A DNA stretch of 64,000 nt, taken from G963704535 sp963704535. GTDB lineage: Bacteria; Chloroflexota; Chloroflexia; Chloroflexales; Roseiflexaceae. Below, piece by piece: positions 25,336 through 36,100 of the stretch (positions are counted from its first letter, which is position 1; the number at the start of each line of letters is the position of its first letter). The DNA lies in contig OY969916.1 in NCBI GenBank assembly GCA_963704535.1, positions 3,720,001-3,784,000 on the forward strand, given 5' to 3'. Below the pieces are notes generated by a model. That model did no database searches, was not told the origin of the DNA, and was given only the letters and a program-made list of their open reading frames with translations. A program made the translations under genes and the position numbers.

Positions 25336-25408
25336 AGATTGGAGATTGGAGATTGGAGATTGAGCCGCCCGAGCAATCTCCAATCTCTAATCTCTAATCT
25401 CCAATCTC
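25335..25408. repeat. Inverted heptamer hairpin (ggagatt / aatctcc)
   Basis: Left arm 25335-25363, 10-base loop, right arm 25374-25408. It separates the VWA gene from ung and ends right at the ung Shine-Dalgarno. Confidence 0.9.
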
Positions 25409-25420
25409 AAGGAGCATGTT

Positions 25421-26098
25421 ATGACCCCACCAATCCCGGCCGGCTGGCGGGACGTGCTGGCCGACGAGGTCGAGAAGCCCTACTACCAGAAGCTCCAGCA
25501 GTTCGTGGACCAGGAGCGGCAGCAGGGTACTGTCTTCCCGCCCGATCAGGAGGTGTTCTCGGCGCTTGAGCTTACGCCCTACGAGCGGGTGAGCGTCCTG
25601 CTGCTGGGCCAGGACCCGTACCCCGGCCACAACCAAGCCCACGGCCTGGCCTTCTCGGTGCGCCCCGGCATCACCCCACCACGGTCGCTGGTGAACATCT
25701 TCAAGGAGCTGCACGAGGACCTGGGCTGCCGCATCCCGAACAATGGCTCCCTGGTCCCGTGGGCCGAGCAGGGTCTACTGCTGCTCAACGCGGTGCTGAC
25801 GGTGCGAGCGCACCAGCCCAACTCGCACAAGAACAAGGGCTGGGAGATCTTCACGGACGCGATCATCAAGGCCGTCAACGCCAGCGAGCGGCCGGTGGTG
25901 TTTGTGCTGTGGGGCGGGTACGCGCGCAAGAAGCTCAAGCTGATCGACACCGACCGGCACGTGGTGATCCAGTCGGCGCACCCATCGCCGCTCTCGGTCA
26001 ACAGCGGGTTCTTCGGCAGCCGCCCATTCTCGAAGATCAACGCGGCGCTGCGCCAGGCCGACCGGCCGGAGATCGACTGGCAGCTCCCCGATCTCTGA
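25421..26098 (+). CDS. ung: Uracil-DNA glycosylase, family 1
   Basis: 225 residues, ATG 25421 with AAGGAG 7 bp before. All family 1 motifs are present: the water-activating loop 'VLLLGQDPYPGHNQAHGLAF' with the catalytic Asp, 'GLLLLNAVLTVR' with the uracil-binding Asn, and the minor-groove loop 'SAHPSPLSVNSGFFGS' with catalytic His. It removes uracil from DNA to start base excision repair. Length is normal. Confidence 0.96.
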   Translation: MTPPIPAGWRDVLADEVEKPYYQKLQQFVDQERQQGTVFPPDQEVFSALELTPYERVSVLLLGQDPYPGHNQAHGLAFSVRPGITPPRSLVNIFKELHEDLGCRIPNNGSLVPWAEQGLLLLNAVLTVRAHQPNSHKNKGWEIFTDAIIKAVNASERPVVFVLWGGYARKKLKLIDTDRHVVIQSAHPSPLSVNSGFFGSRPFSKINAALRQADRPEIDWQLPDL

Positions 26099-26100
26099 TT

Positions 26101-26170
26101 GAAGGGGTGAGGAGGTGAAGGGGTGACGCAACACGCAACACGCAACACGCAACACGTTTCACGTTTCACG
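26101..26170. repeat. Repeat mosaic (gaaggggtg, acgcaac, cgtttca)
   Basis: gaaggggt octamers, four acgcaac heptamers (26124-26156) and two cgtttca heptamers; fills the gap before the GNAT gene. Confidence 0.85.
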
Positions 26171-26187
26171 GACTATCAGGAGGATGT

Positions 26188-26976
26188 ATGGCAAAGGCGG
26201 TCGCCCTGCACGAGAAGGACGAGATCGCCGCGTTCCTGGGCCGCAACCCGGCGCTGCACCTGTACGCGATCGGCGATCTCGACGATTTCTTCTGGCCGTA
26301 TACGAGCTGGTACGCGCTCCGCGAAGGTGGCCAGGTGACTCAGCTAGCACTGCTGTACTTCGGCACCAACCTGCCGGTGCTGCTGGCCCACGCCGCCGAG
26401 CCTGCGGAAGGGATGGGCGTGCTGCTACGGTCGCTCCTGCCGCTGCTGCCCAGGCGGCTGTACGCCCACCTGAGCGCCGGCCAGGAGGCGATCTTCGCCG
26501 GCAGCTACCACGTGCGCCCGCACGGCGCGCACCTCAAGATGGCGCTGGCCGACCGCTCGCGCCTGGAGGCCGTCGATACCGGGGCGGCGGTGCGGCTCTC
26601 GGCGGCGAACCTGGGGGAGCTGGAGGCGCTGTACCGCGCCAGCTACCCCGGCAACTGGTTCGACCCGCGCATGCTGGAGACCGGCCACTACTACGGCCTG
26701 CGCGACGGCGATGCCCTGGCCAGCGTCGCCGGTGTCCACGTGTACTCGCCGCGCTACCGAGTCGCCGCGCTGGGCAACATCACCACGCGGCCGGAGCTGC
26801 GCGGCCGCGGCCTGGCCACCGTCGTCACGGCGAAGCTGTGCCGCGAGCTGCTCGGCAGCGTCGACCAGGTCGGGCTGAACGTCGCCGCCGCCAACGTCGG
26901 CGCGATCGGCTGCTACGAGCGGCTGGGCTTCGAGCGGGTCGCGGAGTATGGGGAGTACATGTTGGAGCTAATATAG
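26188..26976 (+). CDS. GNAT-family N-acetyltransferase
   Basis: 262 residues, ATG 26188 after AGGAGG. The N-terminal half is an incomplete GNAT fold (IAAFLGRNPALHLYAIGDLD). The C-terminal half (from about 130) is a full acetyl-CoA-binding domain with 'LGNITTRPELRGRGLATVVT' (the R/Q-x-x-G-x-G/A P-loop), 'VGLNVAAANVGAIGCYERLGF' and a closing 'YGEYML'. It resembles FR47-like and GCN5-related acetyltransferases. Substrate cannot be told. Confidence 0.85.
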   Translation: MAKAVALHEKDEIAAFLGRNPALHLYAIGDLDDFFWPYTSWYALREGGQVTQLALLYFGTNLPVLLAHAAEPAEGMGVLLRSLLPLLPRRLYAHLSAGQEAIFAGSYHVRPHGAHLKMALADRSRLEAVDTGAAVRLSAANLGELEALYRASYPGNWFDPRMLETGHYYGLRDGDALASVAGVHVYSPRYRVAALGNITTRPELRGRGLATVVTAKLCRELLGSVDQVGLNVAAANVGAIGCYERLGFERVAEYGEYMLELI

Positions 26977-27272
26977 CGCATTTACGATTTACGATTATCA
27001 TGTTCCCAGCGCCACCATCGCCGTAGGGGCGGGTCTCGCACCCGCCCGCGATGGCGGCGCTGGGATGCAACGATCGGCCATGATCTACGAGGCGCTGTGG
27101 GATGGCGACGGCGGTGGACGTGGGCGGGGCGGCCACGGGATCGCGGCGGGGCGGCCACGGAGGGCCGCCCTACAGGTGCTCGGTTCTTCGTGGTTGGGTG
27201 GGGGCGTATGCAATACGCCCATACGTTTGTTGGTTCTTGGTTCTTGGTTCTTTGTTCTTTGTTCTACGCTCG
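26977..27272. repeat. Gene-free interval with long palindrome and repeat blocks
   Basis: Contains tttacga heptamers, an imperfect 65-bp palindrome (arms cccagcgccaccatcgc and gcgatggcggcgctggg, 27006-27067, with an inner gcgggtctcgcacccgc), a 'ggagggccgccctacagg' unit (27158-27175), the palindrome GGGCGTATGCAATACGCCC (27206-27224) and ggttctt heptamers (27233-27266). No gene seen. Confidence 0.75.
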
Positions 27273-30059
27273 TCAGCCCTCGGGCACCTCGTAGATCGTG
27301 ACCTCGTCCTGCTGGAAGACCGGCGTGCCGAGCTGATCGAACTTGGTCAGCCCCTCGGCCGGGTAGGTTTCGCGCTCGGCCTGGCCGACGTAGACGAAGC
27401 CGACCTTGTACTTGTGCAGCAGCCCGCGCGCCGTCTCGATCGATGTGGTGCTGAAGAGCGTTCGCACGTCCTCCTCGCGGATGCCGACTTGGGCCAGGGT
27501 GGCCGGGTCGCCGCCGCGCCACTGCTGCTCGTGGCCGGGCCAGCCCAGCACGGCCGGCAGCCCGGTGCTGGCCGAGACGCCGCCGAAGCCGAGGCTGCCG
27601 GTGTCGTAGGAGCCGTTGACGGCCTCGACGATCACCGTGTCGGCCGGGGCGTTCCCGCGCAGCCACTCGATCGCGGCGGCGCCGGCCGGCGTGTTCTGGC
27701 GCGGGGTCACGCCGGCCAGCCCGACCTGCCGCGCTTCGCGGAAGGCTTTGCCGGCCGTCAGCCAGGGGAAGACCAGCGCGCCCGTCAGCAGCGCCACGAA
27801 CACGACCAGGGAGCCCAGCACCAAGATCCGGGACCCGAAGACAGCTCGCCGTTGTTTTGTTCTTGGTTCTTTGTTCTTTGTTCTCAGGCGAGTGGCCAGC
27901 CAGTACACGGCGTAGCCGGCCAGCGTGCCCCAGATCAGCCAAGCCTGGTAGTAGAACTTGAAGATCGTGTTCATACGCGACTCGAACACATCGCGGATGT
28001 AGACGACCTCGGTGCCGAAGCAGATCAGGCAGACCAGCGCGAACGCCCACAACACAAACGCCGTCGCCGGTTGCTCGGCCCGCTCGGCCGCCAGCAGCGC
28101 CGCGTACAGCGCCAGCGGCAGCAGTGCCAGCAGCGCGAAGCCGACCAGCGGCCCGGCGATCAGCGCGCCCAGCACCGCCCACGGCAGCCCATCAACCCAG
28201 GCCTCCAGCCATCCTACCCTCTCCCCCTCTCCCCCTCTCCCCCTTTGGGCAAAGACATACACCACCAGCGGCAGCAGAAACAGCCCAAAGATGATCAGGA
28301 AGCTGTGCAGCGGCGTGCGGGACCAGGCGACGAACCCGATCGTCCGCGTGAGCGTCGCCAGGATCGGCAGGTCGACCAGCGGGGCCGCGCCGCCGACCAG
28401 CGAGCGGAAGGTCAGGTGAAACGGCCCGAACAGGACCGCCGCCGCCAGCAGGACCATAGCCGCCTGGGCCGCGTACTGGCGCCACCATACCCTGGAGATT
28501 GGAGATTGGAGATTGGAGGTTGGAGACTCGGATGGCGAATCTCCAATCTCCAATCTCCCCAGGCGGATGTACAGCAGCAGCAGCGCGCCCAGGAACAGCA
28601 GTACGTAGGTCGGCAGGTCCCAACTGTTGATCGCGTACAGGCTGCCCAGCACGATGCCGGTGAGTGCCAGCTCGACCCAGCCGCGCCGGCCCATGGCGAA
28701 GGGCGGGGCGGCCGGCCGCGCCAGCGTCTGGAGCGCCAGCGCCAGCGCCAGCAGGCCGAACGGCAGCGCCATGACGTGCGGGTGCATGTCGCCCAACCAG
28801 AACGAGAAGAACGGGAACTCGGTGATCGTGTAGTGCAGGTTTGGGTCGCCGCGCCGGGTGTAGTCGTCCCACACCGCCCGCGAGGGCCACCACCAATTGA
28901 AGTCGGCCACCCGGTCGCGGTGCTCGAACGTGTAAAAGGTGCCGAAGTCGCCGTCGGACGTGCGCACCGGCTGGGGCAGGACGATCTGCTGCTGCCCCGC
29001 CAGCGCCTGCCCGACCGCCGAGGCCAACTGGCGCCCGTCCATCGCGACGACCCGCTCGTCGCCGACGATCACCTGGAGCGCCCCGGCCTGATTCCCGGCG
29101 AAGAGCACCAGCACCGCCGCCAGCAGAGCCGCCACCCACCGGCCACCGGGGATGGGGGATGGAGGCTGGAGGATGGAGGATGAACGCTTGGCAGCTGGAG
29201 TGTCATCTTCTATCCTCCATCCTCCATCCTCACGAGGGCTGCCGGTTGCCGGTTCCTGTTCCTCAGTAATCTCTCGTCGGTCCCCGGTCCTCGGTCCTCG
29301 ATCCTCGGTTCGTTGTTCTTTGTTCTTTGTTCTTTGTTCTCGTCCATTGGCCAGCCCGACCAAATTCACCACAATTCCGGCCGCGCCCAGCGCCGTGAGC
29401 GCGAAGACCAACGCCAGCGAGAGGTTGTAGGCCACGGCAGGATCAAGGCCGCTGAACAGCGCCACCACGGCCATGAGCAGGTAGCCGAAGTAGTAGTAGT
29501 TGATGCTGTAGCCCGAGAGCCACGGATCGTGGGGCGGGAAGCTCACGCTGCGGCGGATGGCGTTGAAGAACGCGTAGTCCATCGGTCGCTCGGTGCCCCA
29601 CGGGTTCGGCCCGGTGAAGCCGGAATCGTAGCTGCGTAGCAGCGCCAGGAAGACCAACGCCAGCGCGAACAGCGCCTCATAGGCCACGATCATGCGCCAG
29701 TGCTCGCGCAGCCAGCCCGCCAGCGCCGCCCGCGCCTCGGGCAGCGGCAGCGCCGGCCGCACCGGCGCCGCAGTGATCCCGACCGACGCCGCGCCCGGCA
29801 TCGTGGGCAGGCGCCGCTGGACCAGCAGCCCGGCGCCGGCCACCGCCAGCGCACACGCGACCAGCAGCCCCCGACCGAACGGCGCGAGCCCAAGCATGGC
29901 CAGCAGCCAGGCCAGGTAGCCGGTCAGCAGCAGCCCCAGCGTCTTGCCGAAGGCGTAGCCGCGATCCGGCAGCGCGCGAAAGAGAAAGCGGGCCAGCGGC
30001 ATCCCGGCCAGGCCAAGCGCCTGCACCACCAGCCACCAGATGAGAATCGATGTTAGCAT
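27273..30059 (-). CDS. DUF2298 (Chlor_Arch_YYY) multi-pass membrane protein
   Basis: 928 residues with about 15-18 hydrophobic segments. The family signature 'SINYYYFGYLLMAVVALFSG' (YYY) is present, together with 'GTERPMDYAFFNAIRRS', 'DMHPHVMALPFGLLALALAL', 'INSWDLPTYVLLFLGALLLL' and the C-terminal extracytoplasmic block 'ASTGLPAVLGWPGHEQQWRG'. The family is probably GT-C glycosyltransferase-like, but its activity is not established. Three loops contain repeat DNA translated in frame: at about 240-310 (EQRTKNKEQRTED..., EDGGWRIEDD..., SSSILQPPSP), at about 500-520 (NLQSPIS) and at about 725-745 (RTKNKEPRTK). All fall between membrane segments. It lies downstream of the giant paralogue in the same orientation. 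Confidence 0.82.
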   Translation of the reverse strand: MLTSILIWWLVVQALGLAGMPLARFLFRALPDRGYAFGKTLGLLLTGYLAWLLAMLGLAPFGRGLLVACALAVAGAGLLVQRRLPTMPGAASVGITAAPVRPALPLPEARAALAGWLREHWRMIVAYEALFALALVFLALLRSYDSGFTGPNPWGTERPMDYAFFNAIRRSVSFPPHDPWLSGYSINYYYFGYLLMAVVALFSGLDPAVAYNLSLALVFALTALGAAGIVVNLVGLANGREQRTKNKEQRTEDRGPRTGDRREITEEQEPATGSPREDGGWRIEDDTPAAKRSSSILQPPSPIPGGRWVAALLAAVLVLFAGNQAGALQVIVGDERVVAMDGRQLASAVGQALAGQQQIVLPQPVRTSDGDFGTFYTFEHRDRVADFNWWWPSRAVWDDYTRRGDPNLHYTITEFPFFSFWLGDMHPHVMALPFGLLALALALQTLARPAAPPFAMGRRGWVELALTGIVLGSLYAINSWDLPTYVLLFLGALLLLYIRLGRLEIGDSPSESPTSNLQSPISRVWWRQYAAQAAMVLLAAAVLFGPFHLTFRSLVGGAAPLVDLPILATLTRTIGFVAWSRTPLHSFLIIFGLFLLPLVVYVFAQRGRGGEGERVGWLEAWVDGLPWAVLGALIAGPLVGFALLALLPLALYAALLAAERAEQPATAFVLWAFALVCLICFGTEVVYIRDVFESRMNTIFKFYYQAWLIWGTLAGYAVYWLATRLRTKNKEPRTKQRRAVFGSRILVLGSLVVFVALLTGALVFPWLTAGKAFREARQVGLAGVTPRQNTPAGAAAIEWLRGNAPADTVIVEAVNGSYDTGSLGFGGVSASTGLPAVLGWPGHEQQWRGGDPATLAQVGIREEDVRTLFSTTSIETARGLLHKYKVGFVYVGQAERETYPAEGLTKFDQLGTPVFQQDEVTIYEVPEG
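27853..27885. repeat. ggttctt/ttgttct heptamers inside DUF2298 gene
   Basis: Four to five heptamer units encoding RTKNKEPRTK-type peptide on the minus strand; in frame. Confidence 0.75.
28493..28558. repeat. Inverted heptamer hairpin (ggagatt) inside DUF2298 gene
   Basis: Left arm 28493-28526, right arm 28537-28558; read in frame on the minus strand as GDSPSESPTSNLQSPIS. Confidence 0.85.
29148..29341. repeat. Large repeat block inside DUF2298 gene
   Basis: ggatgga heptamers (29151-29182) facing tcctcca heptamers (29210-29232), then ggtcctc- and ttgttct-type units (29282-29341). It encodes about 65 residues of low-complexity hydrophilic loop. Confidence 0.85.
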
Positions 30060-30167
30060 TTTATGGGTTCTTGGTTCTCGGTTCTTCGTAGTTCGGTGGG
30101 GGCGTATGCAATACGCCCTTACGTACTATGGCTCTGTTCTTGGTTCTTTGTCCTTTGTTCTTGGCCC
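30060..30167. repeat. Intergenic ggttctt array with 19-nt palindrome
   Basis: ggttctt/ctcggtt heptamers (30065-30088), palindrome GGGCGTATGCAATACGCCC (30101-30119), then ttggttc/tttgttc heptamers (30129-30163). It is the whole gap between the two DUF2298 genes. Confidence 0.85.
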
Positions 30168-33100
30168 TCACCGCCCCAGCCTGCCCAGCGCCTCGGTCGC
30201 CTGCTGGCGGTACGGGGCGTCGGCCGTGGCCAGCTCCAGGTACTTCTGGTACGCCTCGGCTGCGGCGTCGGCCTGGTTCTGCTTCTCGTAGATCGTGCCC
30301 AGGTGGTAGTACGGCTCGGCGGCATCCGGGTTGGCCGCGCTGGCCTGGGTGAACACCTCGGCGGCCCGCTCCAAGTCACCCCAGGCGATCAACTCGATCC
30401 CCAGCTTATTGTAGTTGCCGGCGCTCGGGTCGGCGTCGATCGCCGCCCGATAGGCCGCCTCGGCCTCGTCGCGGCGCCCGGCGTCGCGCAGGGTGTCGCC
30501 CAAGATGTGGTGCAGCGCCACGTCGCGCGGGTTGGCCGCCGCCGCCGGCGCCAGGATCGCCGCCGCGTCGTCGAGCCGACCCTGGTCGCGGTAACGCTGC
30601 GCCAGCTCGAACGCCGGCCCAGCCGCGCTTGGGTTGTCGGCCACCTGGCGTTCGAGCGCCGCCTGATCCTGCTGGATCGGCTGCGGCTCCGGCTCCGGCT
30701 GCGGCACCACGACGGCCGGCGGCTGCGTGTCGCTCTGCGGCGGCGGCGCCACGACGATCGGCGGCGGCGCGTCGCCGATGATGCTGTAGATGTTCTCGTT
30801 CACCTCGAAGATCTGCACCGCGTCGTTGCGGTAGGCCAGGCTCAGATACGAGCCGTTCAACTGGTCGAACTTGGCCGTGCCGGCCGCGCCGTAGGCAGCG
30901 CGCTCGATCGGCCCGACGTAGACGTAGTCAACCCGGTACTTCGCCAGCAGCCGCAGCGCCTCGCCGATATCGCTGGTGGAGTAGATCCGCTGCACATCCA
31001 GATCGCGCTGGGAGACCAGGTCCGGGTCGCGCTGCTCGCTCTCGTGCAGCGGGCTCACGACCGTCGGCAGGCCGGTGTTGGCCGCCACCCGCACGCCGTA
31101 GGTGCGGTAGAACTCCATGCTCGATTGCAGCACGATCGGCGTGCCGGTGATATGCTCATTCAGCCAGCGAATGGCCTCGCCGTCGGCGCGCAGGCTGATC
31201 GGCGCATTGCCCACATACTCGGCTGTGAAGGTCGCCCGGTCCATAAACGCCAGGCCGTCGAGCGTGAGGCCGGTGGTCTCCGGGAAGCGGTTCGCCAGGC
31301 GGCTGGGCGTGCCGGCCAGCGGGAAGACTAGCGCCAGCGCGGCCAGCGCCAGCAGGAGCGCCCAGCCAACGCCCTCGGCCAGGATGCCCAGGCGGCGCAG
31401 GCCGCGCACCAGCAGCGGCAGCGCCGCCGCTGCGGCCAGCGCCAGCAGCACCCAAGCCTGAAAGCCAAACTTAAACACCGTGTTCATGCGGTACGCTTCG
31501 CCGCCGGCCAGGTGGTCGCGGATAAAGATCAGCTCGAAGCCCAGCGACACCATCCACGCCACAACCGCCATCCAGATGGTGAACCAGGTCGCCGGGGAGG
31601 GCCGCCGCTGGAGCAGGATGATCGCCCCCACCAGGATCAGCCCGACCAGCCCCAGCTTCAGCGCCAGCGCCGGCTGCGCCGCCCCAATGAATAGAAGCAG
31701 CACCACGACCACCAGCAGCGCGATCCGTGGCGACAGCGCGAGCCTGGGCCGGCCGGCTACGATGCCCACCACCGGCGCCGACTCGGCCGAGTCCTCAACC
31801 AATCGGCCCGCGCCCGTCGAGCGCGCCAGGCGCCCGCGCGGGCCAAGCAGCCGCCACGCGCCGCCCAATACCACCGGCGTGAGTACGGCCAGGAACAGCC
31901 CGTAGATCAGCAGGTAGCCGGACAGCGGCGAGCCCTCGCGCACCCAATCGATGCCCTGCACAAGCGCCAGGAAGTTCTGGAAGAAGGGCAGGTACAGCAA
32001 CAGCGCAGCCCCGGCCAGCACCAGCGTCTTGGCCGCCGCGATGAGCAGCCGCCCCACCAGAGCCGGCTGTGGGCCGCCCGCCCGCCACGCCCGCCCGACC
32101 AGCGCCCCGCCGACCAACAGGGCGTAGGTGGGAAAATCCCACGAGTTCGTCACCGCCAGCGCCCCCAGCGCCAGCGCCGCCAGGCCCCACCGCCCGGCCA
32201 CCGGGGAGAGGGGGAATTGAGAATTGAGAATTGAGAATTGAGAACCTTCCACGGCGACCCTGTAGGGCGAGCCCTCCGTGGCCGCCTGGAGGTCGTTGGT
32301 CGTTGGTCGTCGGTCGGCGAATAGCTCATAGGCCAGCGCGGCGGCCAGGATGGTGATCGGCAGCGCGATCAGGTGCGGGTGCAGGTCGGCGAACAGGAAG
32401 CTCCAATACGGGAACTCGTTGATCGTGCCTGGGATGACGCGGCTCGGCCCCCAGAACCAGGAGCCCAGGCGCTCGCCAAACCCGCCCAGCCCGCCCTCCA
32501 GCGCCGATAGCACCGTGCGCAGACCCTGCGGCGAGTCGCCCGTGAACGACGCCGCCAGGTTGCCCAGCAGCGTGACAAAGGCCGCGCCGGCCAGGGCGTA
32601 GCTGGCCCGGCCCGCCGTCAGCCGCGCCACCAGCGCGAAGGCCCCAACGACGGTGAAGGCAAACAGCGTCGGCACGATCAGGTTGAAGGCCACGGCAGGC
32701 GCGATCCCGGTGGCCTTGACCGGCAGCGAGACCAGGAACAGCCCGTAGTAGTAGTAGTTGAGGATGCCGTCGCTGAAGAACGGGCTGTAGGGCGGCATCA
32801 CCGGGCTGCGTAGGATGGCATTGAGCATCCCGAACTCGAACGGCTTCTCGCCGCCCCAGAACGGCTGCCAGAGATCGGGGTTGAGCATACGCAGCCCGGT
32901 CATAAACGCGAACGCGCCCAGGTACAGCCCCTCGACCAGCAGGATGCGGCGGCGCCGGGCCACTAATTCGGCCCACAGATCGGCGGCGCCGCTCGTAAGC
33001 CAGCGCCGCAGCGGCAGCCGCCGCGTGTCTTCCCCCTCAAGCCAGCGCGGCGCCGCCAGTTTGATCGTATCGTGGGGGAACAGGACGTTCCGCCCATTAT

Positions 33101-36100
33101 CGGCCCGGCCCTCCGGCAGCCTGCGTCCCCTCAATATCAGGAGCACAGCGTTCAGCGCCAGCACAATCAGGACGCCCAGCAGCAGCCCCCAGCGATTGTA
33201 CTGCCACAACCGCGTGCTCACCGGCATCCAGACCGCGTAGCCGAGCAGCAGCAGCCCGACCAGCCGCGCCCAGGCATAGCCGCCATCCCCGATCGGGCGC
33301 GGCCCCTCGTGGGCGCCAGTATCGTGAACAGGTACGCCCGCACCGGACCCGTGAACGGCGGCGTCGCCGTCCCCATCGTCACCACCCCCGCCATTCCCTC
33401 CACCACGATCATCGCCATCCCCACCGATCCCTGTAGGGCGCGCCCCTCCGTGGGCGCCAGCCCCTCCGTGGACGCCGGGATCGTGGGCGCCGAGACCGTG
33501 GGCGCCGGCATCGTCGCCCTCCCCATCACCACCAATCCCTGTAGGGCGCGCCCCTCCGTGGGCGCCGGCCCCTCCGTGGGCGCCGGGATCGTGCGCGCCG
33601 AGACCATGCGCGCCGGCACCATGGGTGGCATGGGCGCGGGCACCTCCACGGGCGCCCGCGCCGTGCCCGCCAAACACCAGCATCGCCAGCGGCAGCCCCA
33701 GCGCGAGCAGCGCATAGCCGGCCAGCAGCCATAGCAGCACCGCCACCACCTGCGCGTCGGCCAGGCGATTCCACCCGTACTCATTCACTGCCGGCAGCTC
33801 CGACACCGGCCGGTCGAGCATGAGATCCTTCTGTGGCGGCGGCGCCGGAGCCCGCACCGGCAGCGAGGTCGTCAGCACTGCCGGCAAGTGGTCAGCGGGC
33901 CGGACTTGGTAGATGTGTGTCGCGCCGACCGAGTAGACCGGCACGATCTCCCTGGCGTTCGCCATTGCTTCGAACTTGGCCAGCCCGGCCGGGTCGTACA
34001 GTGCCTGCTCAAGCTGCCCGACGTAGACATACTCGACGCCATAGAGCCGCAAGAGCTGAAGCGTGTCGCTTGTCGAGGTTGTGTTGTAGAGCAGTTGGAC
34101 CAGCGCCTGGCGGCTGGCGAGTATCGGGCCGACCCCGGCGACGCTGCGCTGCTGGGTCTCGTGCCAGGGCCAGCCCAGCAGCGTGGGCAGGCCGGTGTAG
34201 ATCGACACGCGTCCGCCCCAGCGGTAGGCTTCCTGGTGCGCCTCCAGCACGATCGGCGTGCCGTCGATATGCGCCCGCATCCATTCGAGCGCCGCGCCGT
34301 CCTCGGCCAGCGTAAAGCGCTTGCCGTTCTCCTCCCAGGTGCTCTCCTTCGATTGCATGTAGGCCAGCCCATCGAGCGTCGGGGCGATCTCCGTATCGTA
34401 GCGATCGGCCAGGCGCGCCGGGGTGGCGGTGGCCGGGTAGACCAGCGCGCCGGCCACCAGCAGCCCCATAGCGCCGCGCCAGGCCCAGCGCCCGACCGCA
34501 GGCCAGCGCCGCGCCCGCACCCACAGCCAGACCAGCGCCACCGCCGAGGTCAGCCCAAATAGCACCCAGCTCTGCATGCCGAACTTGAACACCGTGTTCA
34601 TGCGCCCGATATCGCCCTTCGCAACCAGCACCTCGGTCAGCAGCCCGAGCCCCAGCCCGCCTAGCGTCCAGATCAGCCAGAGCAGCGCGGCCAGGCTTGG
34701 CCGCGATGGCGCCACGTGATCGGGCGGCGCCTGGCCTGGCTGCCCAGCATCGCTGGGGTGCGCCAGGTCATCCGGCAGCGGCAGCGGAAGCTGAGTGTAG
34801 GCCGGCGCGATCGGCGGCGCCACGGGCTCGCGGCTGCCCAGCAGCAAGTCGATCAGCACCCAGGTGGCGCCGCCGACCAGCGGCACCAGCAGCGCCAGAG
34901 CGCTCGTGCCGCTCCACAGGGCCGCCAGCGTGAGCAGCAGCACCACCCCGCAGACCACCCCGATCCCCAGCGAACTGATCCGGCGCGCCCGATGGTACAG
35001 CATCAGGACCGCGCCCAGCAGCAGGAACAGCCACAGCCCATTGATCTTCAAGAAATCGGATGCGAAGGTGCGCGAGCCGCGCCACAGCTCGAACCCGGCG
35101 TAGTCGGTGGCGAAATGGCGCGTGAACGGCAGGAACAGCAGGCTGCTCAACAGCAGCAGGCCCAGCGCCGACAGCGCCCAGCGCCCCAGCACCGCAGGCC
35201 AGGACTCGCCGCGCTGGCGGTGCTCCCACGCCACCAGGCCCAGCGTCAGGATGCTCAACCCCAGGTAGGTTGGGTAGTCCCAGGTGTTGGTCGCTCGCAG
35301 CGCGCCCACCACCAGCGCTACTAAGAACAAAGGACCAAGAACCAAGAACAAAGAGTAGATTGATTTCTTAGTTCTTTGTTCTTTGTTCTCTGTTCTTTGT
35401 TCTCTGTTCTCGGCCTTTACGAGCGCCACCATCAGCCCCAGCACCGCGACCGCCAGCGGCAGCGCGATCATATGCGCGTGCAGATCGCCGTACAGGAAGG
35501 TGAAGAACGGAAACTCGCTGATCGTGCTATCATATTCCCCGGTGCGCTCGGTGATCGACATGCCGACCAGCCGCGTCGCATCCCAGAACGCCCACTCCGG
35601 TCGCCCCTTGCAGGCTTGCTGGGCGGCATAGCTGCCGACCTGGCGGCACTCGACCGAGATACCCTCGTCAGTGGTGTTGGCCGTGCCGGGCAGGAACCAG
35701 GCCGCCTGAGCCAGGGTGCCTAGCAGCACGACAAACACGGCCGCCACGACGCCAGTCGCCAGCGCCCGGCGCTCGCCCCGCAGCCGCCCCTCCGGCTCGG
35801 CCGCCAGCGCCTGCTGCTCGGCCGGGTGCTCTCCAGGTAGCTCTCGCCACCACTGATCGGTGATCGGTCGCCCACGATCGTCGGTCGCCGCTCGTCCCTC
35901 GCCCCCCACTCGCCTCAAGCCGAGGTCTCGGTTCTCGGTTCTTGGATCTTGGTTCTTGGTTCCTGGTTCGGCGTATCCGCTCTGGTTCTCGGTTCTTGGT
36001 TCTTGGTTCTTGGTTCTCGGGTCTCGGTACGCGATCAGATTATACGTCGCCCCCCAGGCCCCCAACGCCGTCAGCGCGAAGAGCGTCGGTATGGCCAGAT

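Noticed and set aside
27102..29183. Long plus-strand open frame opposite the DUF2298 gene
   Set aside because: Composition is typical of an antisense shadow (Gln/Arg/Asp-rich without motifs) and it spans repeat DNA.
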